10,417 nucleotides of DNA from Synura sp. LO234KE (Eukaryota; Sar; Synurophyceae; Synurales; Mallomonadaceae), in NCBI GenBank assembly GCA_015143735.1, contig VKHC01000636.1, positions 1 through 10,417 on the forward strand. The letters are read 5' to 3'. The position numbers and the translations under genes were made by a program. Positions within the stretch are counted from its first letter, which is position 1. Each line of letters opens with the position of its first letter. Shown here piece after piece: positions 1 through 6,520 of the stretch. The notes under the pieces are model-generated. The model was given only the letters and a program-made list of their open reading frames with translations. It was not told where the DNA came from and ran no database searches.

Positions 1-456
1 GCTTCTCTTGGCACAGCACCAAAAGGTAGGAGTGTGGTAGCAGATCTTAACAAGCTGCATCCAAATGCAGGCGCGGTTAGTGCGCATACCAACGCTACAC
101 CTGTAGTGTTCACATCAAGTTTCGAAGCAGTGCTGGATGGAGTCACAAGAGGGTTAAAGCGTCAGTCAAGAGTAAGTAACATCTTGATAGAATTACGAAT
201 CCTGGCAGAAGAAGTTCCAGTCATGTGGTCAGACAACAAGGCCATGGTGAACTTTATTCGTGGAGAGGGAGTAGCTAAAGCTGTTCGTCATATGGAGCTT
301 CACATGTGGTACGTACGAGCGCTCCAAAGAAGGTAATGTAGTCGTGACTGGATGACTGGTAAAGAAATCCCCGCCGACAAGTTGACCACGCTTGGGACCA
401 GGCAGACACACGAGAAGTGTACTCGAGACGTATTACGGCTGAGTTTGTTATACTAA
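1..456 (+). pseudogene. Ty1/copia-type retrotransposon RNase H end, 5' partial and frameshifted
   Basis: The frame is open from base 1, so the left end is cut by the window. It reads as the RNase H part of a copia-type polyprotein: an SSFEA segment near base 118, WSDNKAM at about 226-246 (the Asp of SDNK is a conserved RNase H acid), then RHMELHMWYVR at about 286-318. In copia elements this part degrades the RNA strand of the RNA:DNA hybrid during reverse transcription. The frame breaks near 317-320 and again near 344-350. Between and after the breaks the family's ending is still legible, including an IPADKLT motif around 367-387, and a TAA at 454-456 closes it. At least two indels show that this copy is inactive. 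The family call rests on the order and spacing of these motifs. No integrase or reverse transcriptase lies in the window. Confidence 0.85.
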
Positions 457-1027
457 GTAGCTTTAATGTAATGTGTCATGCGAGTAGCATCGCAGAGATT
501 GTTCCACTGAGTTGCATTCGTAAGTTATAACTATATGAGTTCCTTGTCTGTCGATGCAGAAGCCCAGCGATGTGTCGTCAGCTGTTATTGTAGTGACGAA
601 TCCATTTCATTATAATTTAACAAGAGAGAAACAAACTGATCAAATCTTATTTCCTCTGGGTTACTGAGCCAAATATTTTGGCACTCCTTCTAGACTCAAT
701 ACCAGAAGTGACAACAAGCGGGAGCAGCCGCTTACAAATTGAATCCATGCTGATTACTATCGTTTTTCTTATTTTATAGGTCTTCATGTTGCGCTTCGTG
801 AGGACTAGCGGTTCTAACAACAAGTGATTTTTCCCTTTCTGGTATCCATTATTTTAAATATGTTGCGGACGATCACCGCTTTTCCAAGATTATATTATTT
901 CATGCATAATAATTATTCTTTCATTTAAAACTATCTGTCTCTGTTGTGAATAACAATTAATCTCCTCCTGATCTCATTATAGGTTAGATCCATCTGGACG
1001 GTAAGTTTCAATTTTTCAGTTGCATCT
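457..1027. other. Non-coding stretch after the copia remnant; possible decayed 3' LTR
   Basis: No convincing gene is seen. By position, the 3' LTR of the copia element should begin within a few tens of bases of the stop at 456. A TG...CA interval at about 467-697 is one candidate, but there is no 5' LTR in the window to compare, so its ends are a guess. A purine run at 621-631 and splice-acceptor-like strings (TTTTATAG at 772-779, CATTATAG at 975-982) are present but not supported by an adjoining reading frame. Confidence 0.25.
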
Positions 1028-1243
1028 TCACAGTATCCTCATATCTACAATAATTGTATCAAATATATTGTATGTAGCATGGTATGGCTTACCCTCCAAC
1101 TTACCCTCCAAAGTTCCCATCATTTTAAAAATAACTGATTTTTTTCTATTGGCGCATACTAACGCTTCGTCCTCCGCGACGACGACATCCTCGTCTATGA
1201 TGAACTGTAAGTCTGGGTTAGGCAAATACCTCCTGTAAAATAA
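1028..1243 (-). CDS. Short open frame of unknown function, possibly a gene fragment
   Basis: The frame is open from 1243 down to the stop side at 1028, about 71 codons. The only starts near its upstream end are non-ATG, such as TTG at 1225. The product has an acidic patch (DEDVVVAEDEA) followed by a basic one (NRKK), and no family is recognised. A TTTTACAG string on the same strand just upstream (about 1240-1233) could be a splice acceptor, so this might be an internal exon or a relic of one. A 12-bp tandem duplication inside it repeats the residues LEGK. The opposite strand also carries a 72-codon open frame, and the choice between them is weak. Confidence 0.2.
   Translation of the reverse strand, partial: LFYRRYLPNPDLQFIIDEDVVVAEDEALVCANRKKSVIFKMMGTLEGKLEGKPYHATYNIFDTIIVDMRIL
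1088..1111. repeat. Perfect 12-bp tandem duplication
   Basis: CTTACCCTCCAA occurs twice in succession at 1088-1099 and 1100-1111. It keeps the reading frame of the minus-strand open frame that spans it. It looks like a simple slippage event. Confidence 0.9.
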
Positions 1244-1546
1244 TTACGAACCTGTCGCCTAGATATGGTATGATTAGATACAACAGCATGTACATGTATA
1301 GGAGACGAGGATATTATTTTCTTAGCTCTTACTGTAAGCAACTGCTCTTATGATACGTACATTCAGATGATTTGAGGCGGCTCATAATATTATATATACA
1401 TTGCTAACATCATAATGAGCACATAAGAAGACAAGCAAATATTCATTTTCGCTCTAGGAGCGGAAGACGTGTACTGCGTTATATTTACTAGGCCAATACT
1501 ATTTACCTGCTGCTAGTCTTGTCAGGTACCAGCCAGCTGCTGTTAG
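1244..1546. other. AT-rich stretch with no recognised feature
   Basis: Stops are frequent in all frames. I see no repeat, RNA gene or coding signal here. Confidence 0.5.
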
Positions 1547-1795
1547 TGTGTCGAATACAAAGTACGTATCCACCAGCCTTATGCCCTCGGCTGTACACAG
1601 CCTTGGCTTAGCTACTGGTATCGTGGGCGTGCAGCAGTACTACTTGTGCATTTATTTAGGCGCGACGGCGTTCTTCCCCTAAGTCAACATCAGGTACTAC
1701 ACGATTATGATAGTAAGAAATTATCGAGTGAGCAAGAGTGCCTTGAGTATGATCTTCAGCATGCTTTCCAGCTCCAAAACGAGGATGAAGGGTAA
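1547..1795 (+). pseudogene. 82-codon open frame without a start, possible exon or gene fragment
   Basis: The frame is open from just after a TAG at 1544-1546 to a TAA at 1793-1795, and it has no ATG. The second half (from about 1703) is hydrophilic and looks coding, with segments such as YDSKKLSSEQECLEYDL and QLQNEDEG. The stop lies inside a donor-like GGTAAATT string (1791-1798), so this could be an exon whose intron begins at about 1792. The stretch is visibly richer in G and C than its flanks, as expected for coding sequence in an AT-rich genome. No family is recognised and no acceptor was identified, so it may equally be a decayed fragment. Confidence 0.25.
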
Positions 1796-2120
1796 ATTTA
1801 CTAGTCCAAGTACTCCTACCCCGCCCTCACCAAGGGATCAAGTAGCGCAAAAATAACCTTGGTAATACGTTAATTGCGCGTTAAATTTGAAGCTATAGGT
1901 ATATGGACGTTTCACATCTACCTGCAGGAGTAATTTTGACCTTGATGCGCACAAACTTTCGTTTAATATATAGCTCCAGCAATGAAGTTCTGATGTATTC
2001 AGAGCGATATATAGATAATTACATCACAACTCGCAGCAGCCAAATGGGCGCTAGTAGTTCCTCCGGGTAAAATAAGTTATAACCAGTAAAATCTTCATTT
2101 GTCAGTTATATACATCAATA
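1796..2120. other. AT-rich stretch, possible SINE body
   Basis: No gene is seen. If the tRNA-like unit at 2121-2194 heads a SINE on the minus strand, its body would extend into this stretch. I cannot define its end: there is no clear poly(A) or simple-repeat tail. The string GAAGTTCTG occurs at both 1984-1992 and 2121-2129, which is short and may be chance. Confidence 0.3.
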
Positions 2121-2194
2121 GAAGTTCTGGGGGAATCGAACCACGGGTGTAAGGATCCTCATGATACTGTGTTTCACCACTCGGCCATCTTGTT
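2121..2194 (-). pseudogene. tRNA-like unit with A and B boxes (tRNA pseudogene or SINE head)
   Basis: On the minus strand an A box TGGCCGAGTGG (2187-2177) and a B box GGTTCGATTCC (2142-2132) both match the RNA polymerase III internal promoter consensus exactly. They start 45 bases apart, the spacing found in ordinary tRNA genes without a long variable arm. The rest does not fold as a working tRNA: the two acceptor-stem strands (2194-2188 and 2128-2122) pair only at their outer two positions, the D stem does not close, and the best anticodon-loop placement lacks the usual T33. Keeping the promoter boxes while losing the cloverleaf is typical of tRNA-derived SINEs and of tRNA pseudogenes. It could still be transcribed by Pol III. 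Confidence 0.6.
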
Positions 2195-2330
2195 TGCAAT
2201 TGGTGAATATTAAGGAGATGCTACATATTCACAGTGGAATATTGGTCTGGAAGCAAAATAAACCATCAAGCTGATTCTTCAGTAAAATTGTCGAAGATAT
2301 AAACAAAAATATTCTTCTCAAATATCCGGA

Positions 2331-2609
2331 TTAGAATTTATCAAATGTTAATAAGACTAAATCTTGGCCGCTCATCATATTGCCACAAAACGCGGAATGA
2401 CCACATCGCCACACTATCGCGCAATTATTCGGCGAAAGAGAGTGTAGAAATTTCTCTAGCGCCTCGATCGCATGAACGGCTTTGCAAGGCTCCGTAAAAA
2501 ATAGAAACTCTAACCTCGTTTTGCTCGTCCTGATCATGAAGTTCCGTTTATTTATAAAATAGAACGTTAAGATATTAAATTTGAAAATTTGAAAATGATA
2601 TTTTACCGT
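2331..2609 (-). CDS. Uncharacterised open frame, 68 codons from its first ATG, 93 codons open
   Basis: The frame is open from 2609 down to the TAA at 2331-2333, and the first ATG is at 2537-2535. The part after that ATG is richer in G and C than its surroundings and reads like protein, with EALEKFLHSL followed by a cysteine/histidine-bearing segment (VWRCGHSAFCGNMM) and a hydrophobic end. The 24 codons upstream of the ATG are AT-rich and probably not coding. No family is recognised. It may be the last exon or a fragment of a larger gene, since 68 residues is short and no partner exon was found. It lies on the same strand as the duplicated segments at 2629-3097. Confidence 0.3.
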   Translation of the reverse strand, partial: TVKYHFQIFKFNILTFYFINKRNFMIRTSKTRLEFLFFTEPCKAVHAIEALEKFLHSLSPNNCAIVWRCGHSAFCGNMMSGQDLVLLTFDKF

Positions 2610-2628
2610 CTATCTAAAGGCACCGCTT

Positions 2629-2793
2629 TCATGTATGTACTAATGTGATTTTCACTGATTTATATTGGCTTAAAATTACATCACCAGTAAATACATAGCA
2701 TACCAGTTTGCAGCTTGCATGATCTGAAAGTGATGTTGATAAATTTATTGAGTTCTTTATATATCAATTCAACGCTCGATATATACACGCTTC
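2629..2793 (-). pseudogene. Broken copy A of a duplicated coding-like segment
   Basis: The minus strand reads 54 codons before a terminal TGA (2631-2629), with one internal TGA early on. The start resembles the open frame at 2915-3097: EACIYRALN here against EAFIYSASN there, followed by YIKNSIN against YINSSIN. The shared frame and amino-acid pattern suggest two copies of one protein segment. The product and family are unknown. Confidence 0.3.
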
Positions 2794-2799
2794 AATATG
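2741..2799. repeat. Diverged direct repeat, copy A
   Basis: This 59-base stretch aligns without gaps to 3000-3058. By hand count about 42 of 59 positions agree. Shared landmarks are TTTATTGA, TTTATATAT and AACG/GACG. Confidence 0.55.
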
Positions 2800-2914
2800 C
2801 TTATCAGTTAGAACAAGCGATGAATTTTATCGATATATTGTTTGCAATACATGATATATATTTATTGTGATAAATTAATTAAATTCTAACTAAGTCGATT
2901 TAGCCCTCTCATTG

Positions 2915-3097
2915 TCATAGCGTCAATTTTACACATGCTATTGGTTGTATGGATATGCTACTAATTTTGTAGATAGCCATGCATAGTTTAGCTAGTGCTG
3001 CATTTATTGAACTATTTATATATTGATTTGACGCCGAATATATAAACGCCTCGATACATTCTACACTCTCCGAATTATTCATTTGTTTTTTTCCCAC
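2915..3097 (-). CDS. Copy B of the duplicated coding-like segment, 60 codons
   Basis: It is open from an ATG at about 3097 to a stop at 2915. The N-terminal third (IEAFIYSASNQYINSS) matches the broken copy at 2629-2793. The C-terminal part diverges, though both copies end near a VK(L/I)TL stretch. This is the better preserved of the two, but its short length and AT-rich content make an independent gene unlikely. It is more likely a relic of a repeated domain or a small tandem gene family. No known domain is recognised. Confidence 0.25.
   Translation of the reverse strand: MGKKQMNNSESVECIEAFIYSASNQYINSSINAALAKLCMAIYKISSISIQPIACVKLTL
3000..3058. repeat. Diverged direct repeat, copy B
   Basis: This is the partner of 2741-2799, offset by 259 bases in the same orientation. 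Weaker similarity seems to continue on both sides. Confidence 0.55.
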
Positions 3098-3154
3098 GTC
3101 ACCATAATTCTTTGCTATATTTTATATGTACCCTTAATCTTAATATTTCTTGTA

Positions 3155-3182
3155 AAGCGATTCTAATCTGGATTGGCACTAA
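3155..3182 (+). repeat. Left terminal inverted repeat
   Basis: It is 28 bases long and matches the reverse complement of 3641-3668 at 27 of 28 positions. Confidence 0.85.
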
Positions 3183-3640
3183 CTATGGAAATCCCTTTAA
3201 GTTTAATTTCTTAGCTTTTACTCTTGCGGCTACGCGTTTTTTAATCTAGGTGAATAGTTTGAGGCACTAATGACAAATCTAGGGAAAAAAGTAGGTTAAA
3301 AGAAATGTTGGTGCGACTATATGGCCTATGCGAATGGAGAAAATAAGCGACAATTCGGATTTTCCCGAATCTTGCTATAAAATCATCAGATTGTATTCAA
3401 ACAGCACAAATATTAGAGGTTCTAAAGGGAGTAAAGCGGTTGGATATAGGTATTTCTAAGTGTAACAAATAAGCACAAACACGTTCGTGCTCTTAGCAGT
3501 AAAATCAAAACGTGTGGGTTAGAAACGCTTGAAAAGGGGTAGATATTCACTCAAAACAATGTAGAGATATATTAGGAACAAGAATACTGCGTAGTAGACC
3601 ATTTATATGCCAATATCGAAAAATGCAACCCTTTAAGCAC

Positions 3641-3668
3641 TTAGTGCCAATCCAGATTGGAATCGCTT
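3641..3668 (-). repeat. Right terminal inverted repeat
   Basis: This is the partner of 3155-3182 and is followed at once by the GTA candidate target duplication. Confidence 0.85.
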
Positions 3669-4262
3669 GTATTTATCTACAATCTATTCTCGACAGTAGT
3701 ATGAAAATTTCTTAGACGTAGGCCACTAAATTGGAGTCTACGCGGGCTTCTCAATTATTTGAATTTTTCGTTCTCTCGTGATGTTATTAAACTAATTAAC
3801 TCACATTATTACAAGATTTTGGAAATATTTTCATATATTAAAGCTATAATAATTGTTTTGTAGATCCAATTGCTTATTTTTTTCTACTACATTTTAACCG
3901 ATTGATTATAACATATTTTTCTTTTCTTCATTTGATTTCCGGTCTAGTGCAAAATCGATATTGGTTGGATCATTTGGTTTCGATTTTGTTTTTAATTGTA
4001 TCTGCACTGATTTTTTGGCTCTTTTGTTTCATCAATATGATTGAAACTCGATATTTTAGTGTGGTTGACGAAAATACTTAACAAGAATGAATAGAGATAA
4101 TTTTACAAATTTAAGCTAGTAAATATATTTTTACTCCCTGCGTTCTACAAACGTTATCCACAAAGCCCTTTTGCTTTAGCTTTGTCAAAGTTCATGCTCT
4201 TGTATTTTAGTAGGGTGGGCAGAATAATGTAGGCACGATTGGTTGTCAGGAGTAACTGAATG
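3669..4262. other. AT-rich intergenic stretch with no recognised feature
   Basis: There are long T-rich runs (for example around 3870-4030) and frequent stops on both strands. I see no coding frame, RNA gene or repeat that I can define. Confidence 0.5.
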
Positions 4263-4544
4263 CTAAAAAAATAAAGTCGCATAAATCGGAAACAAAACGA
4301 ATGCTATGCATATGGTTCCTTCAGTTTTTAAGTAGATGAAAGGCGGATGCTTGACTTTTTTGATTTGTTGCTTTTGCAGCACCATGCTACATATGGACAT
4401 GCAAAATCTGTAATATGGTGATATTATCAGCGCATGCATTTCTAACGATGATTTTATGAAAGCACCAGATGAATCTGGTAAAACTAAAGATTTTCCTGAA
4501 AATGCTACAGAATGGATTGCTACAGCTGGCAAATGGTGCATCAA
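4263..4544 (-). CDS. 93-codon open frame, doubtful
   Basis: It is uninterrupted from an ATG at 4544 to a stop at 4263 and is rich in hydrophobic and aromatic residues. Two hydrophobic stretches could be membrane segments: one around residues 35-60 and one at the C-terminus (TICIAFVLFPIYATLFF). No family is recognised. The opposite strand over 4414-4557 reads more like a soluble protein, so this frame may be a shadow of a plus-strand relic. Confidence 0.2.
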   Translation of the reverse strand: MMHHLPAVAIHSVAFSGKSLVLPDSSGAFIKSSLEMHALIISPYYRFCMSICSMVLQKQQIKKVKHPPFIYLKTEGTICIAFVLFPIYATLFF

Positions 4545-4557
4545 TGGAATACACTAG
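4336..4557 (+). pseudogene. Small broken frame, coding-like in its second half
   Basis: Reading from the ATG at 4336 gives a hydrophobic, cysteine-bearing start (MKGGCLTFLICCFCS) that could pass for a signal peptide. A TAA follows at 4411-4413, and then the frame is open to a TAG at 4555-4557. The second part is hydrophilic (DDFMKAPDESGKTKDFPEN). An overlapping frame from an ATG at 4502 encodes 38 residues and ends at 4618. Neither is recognised. The region may be a relic of a small gene, and calls on both strands here are uncertain. Confidence 0.2.
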
Positions 4558-4651
4558 TGGAGCTATAGCTGGTCCCTACAGCTGCAGCAGCTGCAGGACT
4601 TTTAAAGAAAGACTGTAATAGTGTGGAAAGCTTATACGCGATTATTTACTA

Positions 4652-4702
4652 GGTAGACTTAACACGGTAGACTTTAGGTAAGGACTTTAATTGGTAGACG
4701 TC
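4652..4702 (+). repeat. Cluster of GGTAGACTT-like short repeats
   Basis: GGTAGACTTA (4652), GGTAGACTTTA (4666), GGACTTTAA (4682) and GGTAGACGTC (4693) follow each other directly upstream of the hairpin element at 4732-4866. They resemble the tandem GACTTT units at 10323-10378. Confidence 0.5.
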
Positions 4703-4731
4703 AAGGAGAGACTTGAAATAGAGGACCATAG

Positions 4732-4866
4732 GTGTAACAATTCACATTCCGCTATAGCGGTCCCTATAATAGCCACTATAGCGGTGCCGCTTTAGTGACC
4801 GCGTACCGTGGCACCGCTATAGCACTCCACTATAGCGGCACCGAAGTACGTGGTGGATTGTTACAC
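4732..4866. mobile_element. 135-bp hairpin-rich element with inverted ends (MITE-like)
   Basis: The ends GTGTAACAATTCAC (4732-4745) and GTGGATTGTTACAC (4853-4866) are inverted copies with one mismatch. The interior is packed with variants of one palindrome: a perfect CCGCTATAGCGG at 4749-4760, an imperfect pair at about 4773-4799, and another at about 4810-4843. Much of the element can therefore fold into nested stem-loops. It is far richer in G, C and CpG than its AT-rich flanks. No coding frame and no clear target-site duplication are seen. The structure fits a short non-autonomous element, but a hairpin-forming regulatory or structural sequence cannot be excluded. Confidence 0.65.
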
Positions 4867-4999
4867 AAATGACATCACAAGGACAAACTAAAGCTGGTTC
4901 AACTATAGCAGGGCAATATTGCTTGCTTTTGTTTAAATAAGTAACATTCAAGACATTACTTCCAACCTTTCACAGAATTTCTATTATACCTTCTCATAC

Positions 5000-5335
5000 T
5001 TACTCGCGGTCATCTGAAATATTTATTGCTTTCATGGAGCCTAGGTCTCCAGTTTTTTCCCGCGGAAAATCTCCGGGACTGAATCGACCAGTAGCGCCGT
5101 CTCGCGCCTGTTTACAAGGAAGTTGATTGCTAAGATCCCAGAGGGCAAAATAAAAGCATTTTCCCCGACGGAGGAACATAATCACAACTTGGTCCACTGA
5201 GAGCTTCTTTCTGGTTTTCTCTCGACGAAGGGGAGGAATTCCTCTTATATTGTTCTTTGTTCGAACCCTATCAAAATGGCACTCTCCTATCAAAATGGCA
5301 CTCTCCCGGGAATCTCTCCTTCCCCAACGTGGCAC
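5000..5335 (-). CDS. 111-codon open frame across a GC-richer island, doubtful
   Basis: The frame is open from 5335 to 5000. It starts within the minisatellite, so its first residues (RWGRRDSRESAIL) come from repeat units, which argues against a real gene start. The rest is basic and arginine-rich, with no recognisable domain. Because the island is richer in G and C, long open frames arise there by chance. A + frame of 76 codons (5276-5506) is also mostly repeat sequence. The island from about 5031 to 5400 could be part of a solo LTR or a promoter region of a retroelement, but I could not find its borders. Confidence 0.2.
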   Translation of the reverse strand: MPRWGRRDSRESAILIGECHFDRVRTKNNIRGIPPLRREKTRKKLSVDQVVIMFLRRGKCFYFALWDLSNQLPCKQARDGATGRFSPGDFPREKTGDLGSMKAINISDDRE

Positions 5336-5397
5336 TCTCCCGGGAATCTCTCCTTCCCCAACGTGGCACTCTCCCGGGAATCTCTCCTACCCCAAAG
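5277..5397. repeat. Minisatellite: three 34-bp units plus a short variant
   Basis: Full units begin at 5296, 5330 and 5364, each starting TGGCACTCTCCCGGGAATCT and ending CCCCAACG or a variant. The second matches the first exactly, and the third has changes near its end (CTACCCCAAAG). A 19-base short variant precedes them at 5277-5295 and shares the TGGCACTCTCC start. Each full unit holds a TCCCGGGA palindrome. A related string lies at 5058-5079 (TCCCGCGGAAAATCTCC), which suggests an older source for the unit. Confidence 0.9.
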
Positions 5398-5670
5398 TCG
5401 TGAAGACACGCTAGTGTGTATGAATGTTTCATTCTCAGGTCATGCCAACTTGTTTATGAATCTTTCAAGTAGAAGAATTATTTATGTTAGCGAGAGACTT
5501 TGGTAAGAAGCTGTCATTCTAGCATATCGTTATGTACTTAATGATAGGTCTGCTAATAAAAGTTCTAATATTGAGATCAAGGGTTGTATTAGTGTTCCAA
5601 CATGACCCTTCATCAAGTAGGATAATAATATGATTAACTTAATTATATAAGAGGCGTGACAAGGCACAGA
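5398..5670. other. Stretch with no recognised feature
   Basis: Apart from the tail of the repeat-derived plus-strand frame (to 5506), this is AT-rich sequence with stops in all frames. I see no promoter, RNA gene or repeat. Confidence 0.4.
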
Positions 5671-6182
5671 AGTGGTAAAAAATACTTACCATCATATAAT
5701 TTTCGAGAATTGAGCGCGGACGAACTATATCCCTTATTGAGCCTTCCGAAGAATTGCAGGCTTCGATCGATATCATTCTTGCAGACTGGATTTATGCCAA
5801 AAGCGTCCGCACTAAGATGAGAAAGGTTACCAAACATCTAAATCCTAAGAGCGACTCAGAAATGCTTGCTGAAATTCTAAAAGTAATCAAACTCAAGTCA
5901 AAGTACCTGCTGAATTGGCTCCACGAGCGATATTGGTTCCTCTATGAATAGAGGAATGTGAAGCTAATGGTTGAGGGTAAGCAGAGTGGATTCTGTATAC
6001 GAGCTCCCTCAAGATTCCCTAGGCCAATCGATTCCCAACCGCAGCATGGCTCGTCCCTAGCTCATTTAGTGCCTATGCAGGCTCTGCGGTAGATTTGGCT
6101 TCAATTTATGAATGGCAAATGTGAAAATTTTAGGGGGATGAAGAATCTCATTTGGAGCTTGATAACACGCACGAGTAATTAA
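5671..6182 (+). pseudogene. Broken coding region of unknown family
   Basis: A first frame (5671-5820) reads coding-like in its opening part (NFRELSADELYPLLSLP). Near 5740-5754 the coding-like signal moves to another frame that runs from about 5754 to a TAA at 6180-6182 with only two in-frame stops, TAG at 5949-5951 and TAG at 6090-6092. The second frame is rich in Lys, Leu and Glu (EMLAEILKVIKLKSKYLLNW) and looks helical. Across both frames it would encode about 170 residues. No domain is recognised. The frame change and stops make it a likely relic. An opposite-strand frame at 5643-5837 is probably its shadow. Confidence 0.4.
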
Positions 6183-6520
6183 AATTCTAAACCAACTGAA
6201 GAGGTCTAAACCCGATTTTGTAAAAATGTATTGACGCTCTTTCAATATCCCCTAAGAAGCAAGTACGAAGGCATAAAATAGTTCTGGGTGGAAAGTAGCT
6301 GCATTGATATTCTAAGGCTTTCAGGGCCTTATTTTTTTATATAGTATCTTCTCCAATTCTGTCGAGGATCTATTTGCGTCCTACAGATTTGTCTCTCTAT
6401 CTGTTATATTCTCGTTTTGAATTTTTGTTCTAGCTAACCGTAACATAAGTTGTTTCCTTTTAAAGTATTTTTGTATTTCTATAGATGATGTATATTATGA
6501 TGTGACTTCTCCTGACTTAA
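6183..6520. other. Stretch between two broken plus-strand coding regions; nothing recognised
   Basis: I see AT-rich sequence with stops in all frames. It may be a decayed link between the reading frames at 5671-6182 and 6521-7655, but I cannot trace one through it. Confidence 0.35.

Larger units (their letters stand above)
3155..3668. mobile_element. 514-bp DNA-transposon-like element with 28-bp terminal inverted repeats
   Basis: The left end (3155-3182, starting AAGCGATTCTAATCTGG) is the reverse complement of the right end (3641-3668) with a single T/C difference. Both ends are flanked directly by GTA (3152-3154 and 3669-3671), a candidate 3-bp target duplication. CCCTTTAAG also occurs just inside each end (3193-3201 and 3629-3637) in the same orientation. 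The interior has no intact gene. One + frame from 3305 has several stops and short open runs, so the element looks like a non-autonomous (MITE-like) derivative or a decayed one. A 3-bp duplication occurs in several superfamilies, and the ends match none that I can name. Near-identical ends suggest it is younger than its surroundings. Confidence 0.75.

Noticed and set aside
229-411. 60-codon minus-strand frame at the left edge
   Set aside because: It is antisense to the recognised copia RNase H segment.
1001-1019. Very short 19-base intron (GTAAGT to TTTTTCAG)
   Set aside because: The boundary strings are present, but no open reading frame continues across them.
2121-2194. Functional tRNA gene
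   Set aside because: The acceptor and D stems do not pair and the anticodon loop lacks T33, despite the perfect promoter boxes.
4732-4866. CRISPR-like or rho-independent terminator structure
   Set aside because: The palindromes are not regularly spaced with unique spacers, no U-tract follows a stem, and the context is eukaryotic.
5276-5506. 76-codon plus-strand frame as a gene
   Set aside because: Its first half is translated minisatellite, and its start lies in the short variant unit. The remainder has no coding-like features.
5754-6182. Reassigned TAG codon (alternative genetic code)
   Set aside because: Other coding-like frames in the window are broken by TAA and TGA as well as TAG, together with frameshifts, so general decay explains the stops better.
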